The notes beneath the pieces are model-generated. The model saw nothing but the letters and a program-made list of their open reading frames with translations, was not told the origin of the DNA and did no database searches. DNA of 64,000 nt. Source: Membranipora membranacea. Taxonomy: Eukaryota > Bryozoa > Gymnolaemata > Cheilostomatida > Membraniporidae. Below are positions 1 through 11,504 of the stretch, piece after piece; positions within the stretch are counted from its first letter, which is position 1; every line of letters starts with the position of its first letter. A program made the translations under genes and the position numbers. The DNA is taken from positions 11,205,493-11,269,492 of the forward strand of contig OU612071.1 in NCBI GenBank assembly GCA_914767715.1. The letters run 5' to 3'.

Positions 1-123
1 TTCCGCTTTGTCCATGCTGAGGATGATTCATTGTTTCAGACTGGCGAGATGATTCTCGACGAGGCTTTGTGGAGCTCATACAGTGATGAGATTGTCTGCA
101 GTAATGATGGTTGTATGTACTAG
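1..123 (+). CDS. 3' end of an unidentified gene (last exon, partial)
   Basis: Frame 1 is open from the window edge for 40 codons and stops at TAG 121-123. The peptide is acidic (residues such as HAEDD, EMILDEA, SYSDE) and ends in CSNDGCMY. I do not recognise the family. A tandem AATAAA signal about 120 bases downstream supports this as a true last exon with a short 3' UTR. The gene starts outside the window, so length and domains cannot be judged. Its 3' end faces the 3' end of the minus-strand BIR gene (tail to tail). Confidence 0.5.
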   Translation, partial: FRFVHAEDDSLFQTGEMILDEALWSSYSDEIVCSNDGCMY

Positions 124-244
124 AGACTGTTCTGTATCTAACCAATTCCACATCAATCAACATTCGCGCACACCATGCATGGTTCAGCAAACTGCCATCA
201 CAAACAATGTACATCACTGGACATAATTATATCAAGTATAAATG

Positions 245-250
245 AATAAA
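245..250 (+). terminator. Polyadenylation signal of the left-edge gene
   Basis: AATAAA, overlapping a second AATAAA-like copy (AATAAATAAATA), lies 122 bases after the TAG stop at 121-123 on the same strand. This spacing is ordinary for an animal 3' UTR. Confidence 0.5.
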
Positions 251-758
251 TAAATATGTAAATCTTTCGCACATCATAACACACATCTTAACCCAATCTT
301 AATCTATTAGGGGTCCTATTTTCTGCCCGTAGCTCTGTCGACAGAGGTTTTATCTTCCATTTTCAACATTGTCACTCCAGTGAGGCAGGTCAAGCTAAAC
401 TTGAACCCTCATTTCCCCTGCGGTAGTTCTTATTTCACTTTACTTCATTTTCGTAGATGACCAAAATTGAAAAGGGAAGGTAGACCCTGATCCAACATTT
501 TGTGCTTATATACATTAAAAGATTGGTTGAGACTGGCTACACTCTATCATACCAAACTATCGTATCACAGCATTCAGTCTGACTTTGAAATCTGATGCTT
601 ATGTTGACAAATTTAAAGAATGTTCGTTTACTGAACTGCTCGGCTCGGCTCGGCTCGGTGTGTGCACAGACCAGCACAGACAGCCTTGAATTTCTGAGAC
701 GCATTGATTAGTGTATATCGCGGCTACATCCCCTTAGATGCCCTATAAACTTATATAC
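251..758. other. Intergenic stretch, convergent 3' ends
   Basis: No convincing coding exon on either strand. I searched the minus strand here for the missing zinc-binding half of the third BIR of the neighbouring gene (a Cys-x2-Cys followed by His and Cys) and did not find it. A short CGGCT pentamer run lies at about 639-659. Confidence 0.5.
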
Positions 759-3700
759 CTGATGAGTAGAAGTAACCGGCATCGACTAGAGATTCTACAG
801 TTTGAGTCGTGTCCGAAGGATACGTGAGGAAACTATCTTTTCTTCTTTCATTAACAGCCATTCCTGCAAAACACCCATAGAAAATCTTACATTAAAGTCC
901 CAATTATATCCCATAACACTACAACCTGTGTGAGGTTATGAGAATCCATAAACGTGTAGAAAGCGGCTTGTCCGAAGTAAGAGAAGGGTAAAAGTATGAG
1001 ACCTTCTTATCCTGCTAACAAGTTATTGCCATCACAAATAGCTGCTGTATAATAACAGAACACATCCTTGACATCTGTTAGAATGAGTGTTCCACTGCAT
1101 GTGAATGAGTGATTAACAAAAAAGAGAACGAAAATATCAGAGATGATTGAGTATTGTTCTGAGGGTTGATATATGTGATGAAGCCAGTGAGTGTCCCCAG
1201 GATGAGAGCGGCAGTAAACCTGGGACTTCTCGCATATCGCTAATGGTGTGATCATTAAATATTCACATTCGCATTTATCAGAGACAAGGAAACAAAAATT
1301 ATCACATATACCTTTTGATTCCACTCTGTGCGTTTGGTCTGCTTTACCGCGACAGGAGTCATTACTGATAAGACAAAATAAACCAGTCATTGAAGACACT
1401 ACTTGAAAACAAGCTAGCTCTAACATTCTGATGTTGTTATTTACCTGGGTGTTTAGCGGGCTGATCATTTATTCCCATCCCGGCTAATTGGTCAGTAATG
1501 TTATTATCTTGTAGCTTAAAATCGGTGAGACTGTTCCAGCTCTCACTCTCAAACAGATCGGGTATATTTGGCACCGAATGATTTACACCTGTAAAAAGTT
1601 ATTTGAGTTAGTTGATATGCAGAAGATCCTCACACTGGTCCAGTGAGAGGCTCTACTGCATATCCAGTGACGTGATAATAATCCAGTTACTCTGTGAGAA
1701 ACTCAGAAGTGGGACCTTATGTAGGAAGGACACGCCCCTTTCTGATTGATTTACAACCACACCACATGCAGAAACACTGTCATTTTGCGCTGATATTGAC
1801 ACAATGCTTCTCGCTATTATATACAAAATATGGAACAGGTAAATTGCGTAGCTTGATCGGGATTGCTGGATTATTTTAACAAAGGGCAGTATGGTGTATC
1901 ATGTGACAATTTAGGAGTTAGATTCTCAATGAAAAGTAAAAGGTAACTCCTAATAAACAGACGTACCTTTTATGAATTCACAGCGATACTCCATCACGTG
2001 GTTCTCTAGATTTTTAGATGCCAGCTCTGCATCTGTACACATATCTTTTGTTAATTTGATATCAAATTTACACCAGAGACATTTTAATGATAATGAGTCA
2101 GTATGATCTGAAAAGGAAGAATAGTATTTTTATTACAACTAGTCAACTACTATTTATTACAATGGCATTTTTCAAAGCCACCAGAATTAACTTCAAGAGA
2201 TGTCACCAATGATGAAAAGGTTACCAGATCAAGTTATTGAGAAGTAATATAGCAATATGTGGCATGTCTTGACAAGTTTGTCAAGACAGGCAAAGTAATA
2301 TGATGGTCTTCATCTACAAACCTTTTTCTGCGTATAGTCCGGCAGCCGCATAGCGTTTGGTAATTTTATTTTCTGATAATTTATTAACTGTAAATGATTG
2401 CTTTCTGTGTTTCTCTGCACACATGAAATGCTTGAGTCTGTGATTAATCTTATAGTTTGATATCTGTTCTTTTACCAGATCTAGCACCTTTTGTTTACTG
2501 TAAAGATGATAGAAATGTGACAACATTGTAAAGAGTGAGTGAAGTTGACCTTGAATGAATCTGGAGAATGAAATTGTTCTGGAAATATATCAATTTTTCT
2601 TGACAAATTTCAGCCGGTCAAAATATCTAAGCTTGTCAAAAAGGCGGTTATGATCATTCTCACATAAAAAAGGGCAATATTCTATAAAAGTGGGGGGCTG
2701 ACTTGATCATTTCACAATTAATTTTCATGTCCCATGTCCAAATTACATCATAAAAAAACATTGGCATATATGAGTGTGTGGTGGTCAGTCAGTGAGACAG
2801 ACACACTGACATTGAGATTACACTATTAACATGTGTATCTCTGATTATAAATGCAAAAGTATATCACGTGATCAGTGGGGGCCTGAACCACAAAACAGCT
2901 AGCTGGTCAAAGTATCACGACTCAATCTCAAATCAGACATGATTTATAATACTTACTGATAAGAATCGAGTGAGTCCATGTTACCCTCCTCAGTACTACT
3001 AGGGGGCGTGGCTTCAGTAGAAGCAGCACCTTGTGATGTCATACTAGAAGCGGCAGCACCTGACGCCGTGGTGAATAAGGACTGATCTACTTGCATGCTG
3101 TCACTCGGAGGAGCAGATTCTGATCCTGAGACAAGATGAAGATTCAATAATGACTTGATCAAGTACGCAATAAAATTAGATCTGTTTTCATGTTGTTCAA
3201 TTAAAAAAATTTAGCATGGTATGCTGTTAGTTTATATTACACGGAGTATCCTAGTATGACACATTGATGCTATAACTGGGCTTCATTGTAGGAAGTACTG
3301 TCCCATATCTTCTCAGTACAACATAGCAATTGATTTACATAGTAACAGTCGTTAGCGAAGGGACCACACTTACCAGTGACACCAGTATCGGTGTGCTGGT
3401 GGGTAACATCATCATCAAACTTCTCTTCAGAGGACTTTTGAAAGAAAGGACAGTCGGGACTTTTGGATTTATGAAAGGCCTTTAGAGATCCAGAGAAATC
3501 AGTGGGGATTGGTCCTATAACTAAATTGCAATCTGGGCATCCAAAGCAGTAGGCATTCCTTGTTGGGATAGCGATGAAACCAGCTTTCACAAATTCGATG
3601 GCTTTTTGGGGGAGTTTGTAATTTTGAAGGATGGAAGCAAAAGTGAGCAGTATATCATAGGGGCTGAAACGTTTTGCAGAGCTCAGAACACCATCAATTT

Positions 3701-5509
3701 CTTTTTGATTCTCCACATTATAAGACACATGCTCAAACTTTGAGACTTTGGTAGAGGTTAGGGATGTGTTGGCTGGTGATGAATCCAAAGAGTAGTACCC
3801 TGACGTTGTGTCATAGTTGAAATCCCCAGAGAATAATAAGGACTTGAGGGGCTCATCAGGGTTCGTACTGCTCACGAAAGCCGAGTCACAAGTGTCACCA
3901 CCGTTTGAGCTCTACAAAACCAAAATATGATAAATGAAACTAGGACTAGGTTTCAATATCAATAATCAATTATCAAAATAGTTCCACTATTCAACAATAC
4001 TACAAGGGTTGCTTACCCTTTCTTTTTTATTTCATCAGCCTGACTCATGGGAATTTCCATGGCTAGGGCTATTTACGTAAGATGCAGTACACAACATTTG
4101 GTGAAGTTTTGTTTCTATTCCACATCCATGGCCCTCTGAATTTTTATCTTTTGTGATTGTGCAAACTCAACCAATCAATACACGTATTATGTTTTTGGAG
4201 ACCAAAATAGAATCTATGCCTGGATACTGAGTTTATAGACAAAACAAAACAATTTGATAGAGCAGAAAATTTTGTCAGATTATTCAATTTTGACATGTCA
4301 CTTACGGTCAACTTAAATTTTTGTAAATTTTTCAACTGAAATTGAGAATTAAAACCCACTGTTAAGCACCCTAGAAGAGTAAAATATTTGGGAGAGGAGG
4401 AAAAGTTTGCCTCTTCACACATGCTTGAAACAAGGAGTAAAAGCACTCCTTACTTAAAATGGCTATTTGAGGTTGGGCCAGGTTGAACGTATGAGTTCTA
4501 TTGACAAGTAGAGTGTCTTGAACCAAAGCACAATCAATATCATCATAAGGCCACGTGACTTTGATATAGCCTGTGATTTTTGTCAGTGGGTGGGGGTGGG
4601 AGATGAGTGAAAGAGATACTACTTATAGTATAGATTATAGATGACCATTTCTTAGCTTATAGGCTTGTAGGCTTATAGATAGATGCAAGTAAAGATATAG
4701 ATTTATAGATGTTATCAATGTAAAGATATAGATTTATAGATTTCTTAATGTATCTCTAAAGTGCTGTCAGTGCTGTGTGTCTCCTGTGCTCTCTTTGTGT
4801 GTGTATGGTCGTTGTGTAGCAAAGCAGCGCGCTTAAGTTTATAGATTGGGATTCTTAATTTATAGATATTATAGACAGTCCTGTGTGGGGGGAGCCCCAT
4901 AGGGGGGAACCATCAATGTAATCTCATAATCCTTTTTTTTTTCAATTTTGTGTGGGTATCTATATATATATATCTATGTTGTTGTTGTTTGTCTTTGCTA
5001 CTTCATTCATGTTGTCACCACAGAACACAATCAATTAGTACCAATAATAATGTTGCTCTCATAGTCTCATGTACCCTCCCCCCCCCCCCCTCCTCAACAT
5101 TGCTTACACGCAGTAGTGACAGTGGTATATAATTATACAGCGGACAGTAATTTACCTAGTAGAAGAACAAGTTATCTACTGACAGTGGTGAGTAATATTT
5201 AAAAAACGCTACACCCATATACAAGTGTTAGCAAACTTAGTACTGCACATCCATCACATACACCTACCAATACAATAGTGATGTTTATGGAAATGCAATA
5301 CTGTTATGGAAGCCTCTGAATGTCCAGTTGACTGTGATTGGCTAATGAATCGCCTAAGCTTCCAGGATCTGACTACATACCTTATGCTGTGATGACGAGC
5401 CTTTTATGGCTTGCTTATGACGTTTTGTTAGTCTACCCTTAGACTTAGCTCCATATGCCCCGCCCACATTGTTGCCAAGTTGTTGATGCTGTATAACAAT
5501 TCCAGACAT
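759..5509 (-). CDS. BIR-repeat (IAP-like) protein, paralogue without RING; 3' end uncertain
   Basis: Exons, minus strand in order: 5509-5381, 3911-3374, 3125-2957, 2497-2322, 2107-1967, 1588-1445, 863-759. All have GT-AG borders and their phases agree (0,1,2,1,1,1), giving about 467 codons. The start is the first ATG of a 43-codon basic exon. BIR1 (about residues 120-200) has Cys168-Pro-Asp-Cys171, 18 residues, His190, 6 residues, Cys197. BIR2 is split by a phase-1 intron; its second half has Cys347-Leu-Trp-Cys350, 23 residues, His374, 5 residues, Cys380. A serine/alanine-rich linker lies between them (exon 3125-2957). The last exon has the first half of a third BIR (RRKDSF, then DAGYFYSSG), but no zinc-binding half was found; reading past its donor stops after two codons. 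BIR folds bind zinc and usually mediate caspase or partner binding; the role here is inferred. Exon phases, linker motifs and order match the divergent plus-strand gene. Surest are exons 2, 4 and 5. Confidence 0.75.
2265..2292. repeat. Short palindrome containing TGTCTTGACAAG
   Basis: The sequence reads TGTCTTGACAAG then TTGTCAAGACA, a near-perfect inverted repeat in an intron of the minus-strand BIR gene. The same 12-mer heads a 50-bp palindrome at 53427-53476 and recurs near 63562. Confidence 0.5.
3912..5380. other. Intron 1 of the minus-strand BIR gene
   Basis: Mostly low-complexity AT-rich sequence. A direct repeat of AAAGATATAGATTTATAGAT occurs at about 4694 and 4728, and a run of C lies at about 5081-5093. 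No further exon was seen on either strand. Confidence 0.45.
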
Positions 5510-6294
5510 TATTCAATTCAAGCTGTTGATAACACAATGACTAAGCTATTTGTTAGACAGAAATACTGTTGCTAGTGAATTGTCAGTTCACTTTAGAGTT
5601 TGTAAAACAATCAATAAATCTCCTCAGTGCAGAATAGTGTCTTTAGATTCGACGCTCAAGATGATCAACATATATGAACTAACAGAACAAAAAATTTCAC
5701 GTCCAGACTCTCCGACGACTTCTTGTGTAAAAATGTGGCATAGGCGTAGCAACTTTATTGAGTTTTGCGTAACACTCCAGACCTGTCATAGCAGAACTTT
5801 AGTCTCTTCTCAGAAGTGGAAGGGGGTATAAATACCTCCCACACTTGTGATAAGAACTTTTCAATTTTGGGAAATCCATTGGAATTTCCAGTCTCTGGTA
5901 AAGCCATTTCAATTTAAATACCAGTCTTAGATTAGTAGAGTGGGAATTCCCAGTATATTCAAGAATAGTAGTATTCTAATAAGAAAGGGCAGGTCTGATA
6001 GCTTGATAGCTTGTTAGTTATTCCATTCTCTCTGTTCCAATGAACTGTGAGTTCATCGGTGATTCATGACTAGCTATCAAAGCTTTCAAGAATAACCACA
6101 GATAAATGGATAAATGGAGCACTCCAATCTATTTCCCAATTACACCCATTTATACTTTTTCTTTTGGTCGGTACACATATTATGTAGCCACCCTGCCACT
6201 TTGTAGGCAATCCAATTGACTTGTCGTTATTGAAGTATTGTTTGTGTTGTAACCCTACAATTACTTTTTAGTTTGGTCTGCCACAAACATCCCA

Positions 6295-6867
6295 GGGTCA
6301 CCGGTAACTGTAATTTGCTGAACAGGCTGAACAGAATGAACAGCTGAACAGATTTTCTCAGACTACTATTTGTTTGATTATTTACATGATTGGCTAATTT
6401 TGCATAAACGTGGACAATTCCTTATATTCTACTCATTAGTTTGTTTATTTTAAGTATGCATTCACCTTGGTTTCTTTCGATTTTTCGGCGTTACACTAGT
6501 GAATGGATTGAAAGTAACTTCTCTTGGCAAGCTTTGTTGGGTTGGAACCCCAAGCCCGCCCCCCTCCCATAAAAAAGCTTATCAAGACTGGCTAGATGGA
6601 AGGTTAAGCTGGATAATTTTTCTGGTTTTTTGAACACCATCTTATTATGTCAAAATTAGCACATTGATTGCTTCATTTGCTTGCCCTAAATTGGTTATAT
6701 TAGGTTCCAACAGGAACTTAGTGACTTGTTCAATCATTTGGCTTGGAGGAGTGTGTTTGAGAAGTGATAGTCAGCCAGAGGAAAGAATACAAATAAAAAT
6801 TTTAGTCTGAGAGATTCTGTTCAGGTGTTCAGTCCGTTCAGCAATTTACAGTTACCGAAGGGTCACC
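6295..6867. mobile_element. MITE with about 70-bp terminal inverted repeats
   Basis: The left end GGGTCACCGGTAACTGTAAT and the right end (reverse complement GGTGACCCTTCGGTAACTGT) are inverted copies. The similarity continues through GCTGAACA-type heptamers to a TCTCAGACT box on both sides. The roughly 570-bp body has no coding potential. A non-autonomous DNA transposon is the simplest reading. Confidence 0.6.
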
Positions 6868-7115
6868 ACCGTTTTGTCTATGGTCACCACTCACAAGCGG
6901 TTATAGCGATATAAGCACATCTTTTTTTCCTTTTCCCTGCCTGGTAAGTATTTTACATGACAGTGGAGAGCAAAGTAAGGATAGAAAGGAAAAAGGAGAT
7001 TAATGTTTTTTGTTTGTAGACCCTTACATAGCAGCTAAAAGCTATATCATGTGTGATAATGATCAGGTTCAGCAACAAACATCAATCAGTTAACCCCATA
7101 GACTTAATATACTAT

Positions 7116-7818
7116 CACAGAGTAAGGATATACAGAGGGGACAGTTCAATGATAGTTATAGTGCCTGCGGTTTTTGATTCACAGGGGGAAAATTGTGCAC
7201 AGCTGGATGCCAAAAACTCATTATCTCTATATGTTATAATGGCATTTTTCTTGCAGACATCCCTACCTTTGATGGGCCCTAATTCATTCTGTATTTATCC
7301 TAAAGACTGATTTCCAACTTTGTTGGAATGACCAAGCTTCAAGCTATTCACCATATTATTGTCATTTTTTGCTAGGATTCATAGGCTAAGAGTAATCCAG
7401 GTTTCTGAAATGAGTTTTGTCATATAGATTTACATGTGACAATTGATAGACGACTGGTCATCAAAATTAGGAAATGTCCGTGCATTGACCTAAGCCCTAT
7501 GTAAATCTATATGATAAAACTCATTTTAAAAACCTGGATTACTCATAGCCTATGTATCCTAGCAAAAAATGACAATAATATGGTGTATAGCTCGAAGATT
7601 GGACATATCAGAAAAGTTAAAAATCAGTCTTTAGGATAAATACAGAATGAATTATGACCTATCAAAGGTGGCTATGTCTGCATGACAAAACTCCACTGTA
7701 ACTTATATATATTCAGAAATTGGCAGGTGGCCAGATTGATGAATTTCCCCCAGTGGATAAAAACCGCAGGCACTATAACGATCATTGAAGTGTCCCCTCT
7801 GTTTATCCTTACTCTGTG
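7116..7818. mobile_element. 703-bp foldback element nested in the outer left arm
   Basis: Nearly the whole element is one hairpin. The left arm from CACAGAGTAAGGATATACAG to about 7436 is complementary to about 7498-7818, with a spacer of about 60 bases. It is flanked by a direct duplication of ATACTAT (7109-7115 and 7819-7825). Removing the element and one copy restores the outer arm, which shows insertion order. Confidence 0.65.
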
Positions 7819-7884
7819 ATACTATCTAGACAGGGCAATGCTTCACTGATCATAATATGTCCCACTTAAATAGCACAATGAACT

Positions 7885-9106
7885 CCCTGAAATATTTTGT
7901 TGGATGAGCCAGATCTTATCACCGCCATCATCGGTTTTTTCTTCAAAATTGTTCCTAGTAGTGACTGAACACAACCAGTCTGCTCAAATTGGATTGCCAA
8001 TTTTATTGTCGCTTCACAAGGAAGAATAGATCTGTGCTGTAAATTGAGTATGTAAACTACAGATAGCTGTTGTTCCTGAGTACGTATGATGAAGCTAGAG
8101 TATTGACAATAACTTAAAATTATTATACTTCAGTACTGTTAGTAGTCAAAATCTAATGGCCTTTACTGTGGCCAAACTTAATTTTGCCGATACCGGTAAG
8201 GTTCTTTGAGTTTATCAATATGATATCTTTAGCAATCTATGCTAGTTCACAGCACTTGAATAATGGTAGTGGTAGGTTTACTGATGACTGATGGTACTGA
8301 TATAATCTTGTAGATAATCTTTTATTAATTCTACGCAATATCTTGTACTATTTCACCGTAAAGTCTGAAAAGATGTTATAAAAAACAATGGTAAGGCTCT
8401 AGAGTCAATTAGCTTGAATTGATTTTTAAAATACAAGCATACATGTATATGCGAAGTATGCAAATACAGAAAGAAATGCTGCAAAAGAGTGTTTACCAAG
8501 AGTTTGTGTAAAAATATGGTAATAAAAGGAAAATATCGTACCTTTAGCTTCTTCCAAGTGCGTGCTTTCTTATGGTGGTACGTTCTTGATTATGACTTGG
8601 AAAATTGTATCTTGAATATTCCAGTCAGAGAAAATGTAAATAATAGTATTTAAATGTGTACGCAGGGAGAAATAATATATTACATGATTCTCCTCTGGTA
8701 CTCGATCGGTAACTGACAGAGGACCGAATTGACCCTAGACACCGAGTTCAGAGTCGGGCAACATAAACTCAAAGAACCTTACCGATATCGGCAAAATTAA
8801 GTTTGGCCACAGTAAAGGCCATTAGATTTTGACTACTAACAGTACTGAACTATAGTAATTTTAAGTTATTGTCAATACTCTAGCTTCATCATATGTACTC
8901 AGGAACAACAGCTATCTGTAGTTTGCATACTCATTTAACAGCACAGATCTATTCTACCTTGTGAAGCAACAATAAAATTAGCAATCCAATTTGAGCAGAC
9001 TGGTTGTGTACAGTCACAACTACGAAGAATTTTAAGGAAAAAATGATGATGGTGGTGGTGCTGGTGCTTAGATCTGGCTTATCCAACAAAATATTTGTGA
9101 TCTTGT
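7885..9106. mobile_element. Inner foldback with arms of about 330 bp
   Basis: The arm 7890-8216 is the imperfect reverse complement of 8763-9104. Shared blocks include AAATATTTTGTTGGAT, the stretch ending in ACACAACCAGTC, and AACTTAATTTTGCCGATA. The roughly 550-bp loop shows no coding sequence. Arm divergence (small indels, for example a GGT repeat in the right arm) suggests it is older than the element at 7116-7818. Confidence 0.6.
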
Positions 9107-10204
9107 GTTATAGGTATTCTTTACATTTTTATAGTAAGTGATGGAAGTGCTGAGGGTAAATGGCTGTATTTGTTTCAATGTTTATTGACTAATGATTGTC
9201 TCTTATCATAAAAAGTTCTGGTTATGGAGACAAATTATGAATACCATCTTGTGCGGAAAGGTCTTTTGCATACACTCACCAATTTTCTTTGTGTTTGAAT
9301 AATAAGGGGCTGGACAGCGGCTGATATCATGCCCAGCGTCCCTTGATTTTTCACATTGTTTCATTGATGGATATAATAGTAAACTATGGCTCACAGCACA
9401 AACTAATTACGTCATGTCGGCTATTTAAGTGGGACAGTATTGAATGCTATTGGCCTGTCTAGGTAGTATATTAGTCTATGGTTAACCCTATAGAACCAGA
9501 CCCTATAAAGCCCTAGCCATAACGAAATCAAAAAGCCATAATTCCAGAGTGTAGAACCGATATAAATAATTATTTCTTCTTGTCCTCATACCTCATCAAC
9601 AAATCAAATCATTGAATCTCACGGTGCAATTTGTTATTCAGACTGGCCATATGAACACTGCTCTATCGTTATTCCTAATGAAGTTGGGAATTCCAACCTA
9701 ATGATTGGGGATAGATAAATTAAAGAAAACGGCTTTTCCAGAGGCTGGAAATTCCATTGGTATTTACATTAATAGCAGGGCTTGTGCAACAGTAGGGGTA
9801 TGTGGTGTTAAACCTGCTACTATGTGAAATTGTGTTGAAGATCTAAGGTTTTTTGGTATGGTAGGTCTGTAAACCACCTCGCACTTTTCTTCCTTAAGCT
9901 TTGTTAGAATGAGCTGGAAGACCATTGTTGAGTAACACCTTAAGGATAAAACATTGATAAGCAATAAAACAAGGAAGCTGGGAAGCTATAATCACGTAAG
10001 CATTTCAATCTTTTTCACAGAGCACGCACTCACACGCCAAATGAGTTGTCTGCTCCCAATCCGTCGAATGAAGAATGCTTATGATTTCGATTTCCATGTC
10101 AGCTGCCATATATCACAGATTTTATAGCTAAGCTATCACATAACACCATGACCAATATTTTCAATGCTAAGGAGCACCCACTCAAGCTAGTAATTAGGAA
10201 GGGT

Positions 10205-10237
10205 GGGCGGGCGGGCGGGCGGGCGGGCGGGCGGGCG
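10205..10237. repeat. (GGGC)n tetranucleotide run
   Basis: About eight GGGC units in a row, in otherwise AT-rich DNA, 1.3 kb upstream of the plus-strand BIR gene. On the plus strand the G-triplet spacing would allow G-quadruplex formation. Confidence 0.8.
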
Positions 10238-11504
10238 ACAGACTCGGGTGTCGCTCGCCATCCACAAGTCCCGCTTCAAGATCCCCTTATGGTTACCTGT
10301 TAGCAACTGCTACTGGAAACTTTAAATTCGCAAACGAGAGAAGTGTAATTTTCTATTTTGGTTTTGTTTTCCTTTGATGAGAAATATGGTGACAACCCTA
10401 ATTCTCCCACACAGGAAACATTTTGGGCTGAAAATGATAAGGCCATTTATTGCCCCTATGAATACAGGCCTGTTTTGATCAAGATAATCTGAGGTATGAT
10501 GTAAGAAACACCTACTTTTACCAACGTGCACCAGCAGCAGAGAAGAAAGTCTGCAAACCAGCTTTGAGTATGTTTGTGGGAGAGATTGATATACAAGTGT
10601 GATCCAGAGTGGCTATAATCTGTAAGGCCCAACCAAGTAATGAACTAGAAGAGGGCTGAGTATACTTGGACATGTTATGTAATGCTAGTGAAGGGAAAGT
10701 TTGTTTTAAATTTTACAGACAAGTTGCTTATACTAGGAGGGCAGCAAAAAACGCGATACTTGAAACTCTTGTAAAAATTAGGTTCTGGAGTTGTGTGAAC
10801 AAGAGTCATAGTTTTCCATCTTGACTCGTAGAAGGAAATTTCCATCACTTTTTGCTTCCCAGCCCAATTTTGGTATATTCCATCGCCGGTAATATTGAGT
10901 ATAACAAACAAAAACCAGAATTAGAATTATCCTTAAACCTCAATTGTCATAATGATTCTGAATCCAACCAAAGGAGGCTAGTGGCCACCCAAAATGACAC
11001 TTTCTCAATCACAGGTAAGAGGGTACAACTCCGATTTAGAATGTAAATAATGATTTATTAGAAAGGGTGTCCCACCCTCCCTAATTCTATGACCTAACTG
11101 CTATACTGGACATTCTTTCTTTGCTCTTGGTTCCGTTGTCTCCTGTCGGTTATTTACACTTTTTGTCGATCATAAAGTTTTTCTGACCTTGTACCTCAAT
11201 ATGTGATCCTGTAGCTTATGGTATTTCTCACAGCAGCCCTAAGTCAATCTGAGACTGTCTTCTATCCGGTAGTAAAGTATTTCAGGGATCAAATTAGGTG
11301 GGATATTTGGCAACTTGAGATCTAGCATCAGGTCGTTATAAGATCAAGACAATTCTATGGTCTGAAGGATGTACTCTACATATATATCTGCCAAGCCATA
11401 AATATCTGGCAATGCCAAATAACAATGGTGCTTTGCGTGTTTACAGTATCATTGAAGACCGGACTATTTACTGACCAAAGAATTCTTGTCAACAAAAACA
11501 GAAA

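Larger units (their letters stand above)
7089..9486. mobile_element. Composite foldback element, outer inverted repeats
   Basis: The left end (GTTAACCCCATAGACTTAAT at 7089) matches the right end in inverted orientation (TCTATGGTTAAC, ending 9486). The left arm resumes at 7826-7880 (CTAGACAGGGCAATGC, then TGTCCCACTTAAATAG) and pairs with 9421-9463. The left arm is interrupted by a second foldback (7116-7818). The interior is largely a third inverted repeat. No transposase is visible. Confidence 0.6.
5510..11504. other. Divergent intergenic region between the two BIR genes
   Basis: About 6 kb separate the two start codons. It holds a MITE (6295-6867), a nested set of foldback elements (7089-9486) and a GGGC tetranucleotide run (10205-10237). 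Outside these I see no supported exon and no obvious TATA box. Short open frames on both strands have no splice or family support. Promoters for both BIR genes must lie here, but I cannot place them. Confidence 0.5.

Noticed and set aside
1312-1401. Possible extra exon of the minus-strand BIR gene (acceptor TTTTCAAG, donor GTATAT, phase 1 to 1)
   Set aside because: The phase fits but the peptide has no BIR pattern, and direct splicing 1445 to 863 also keeps the frame and matches the paralogue.
9206-9394. Minus-strand frame with a C...H...C pattern (CEKSRDAGHDISRCPAPYY) and a GTGAGT donor
   Set aside because: It lies inside a foldback element, Cys-to-His spacing is too short for a BIR, and no adjoining exon of matching phase was found.
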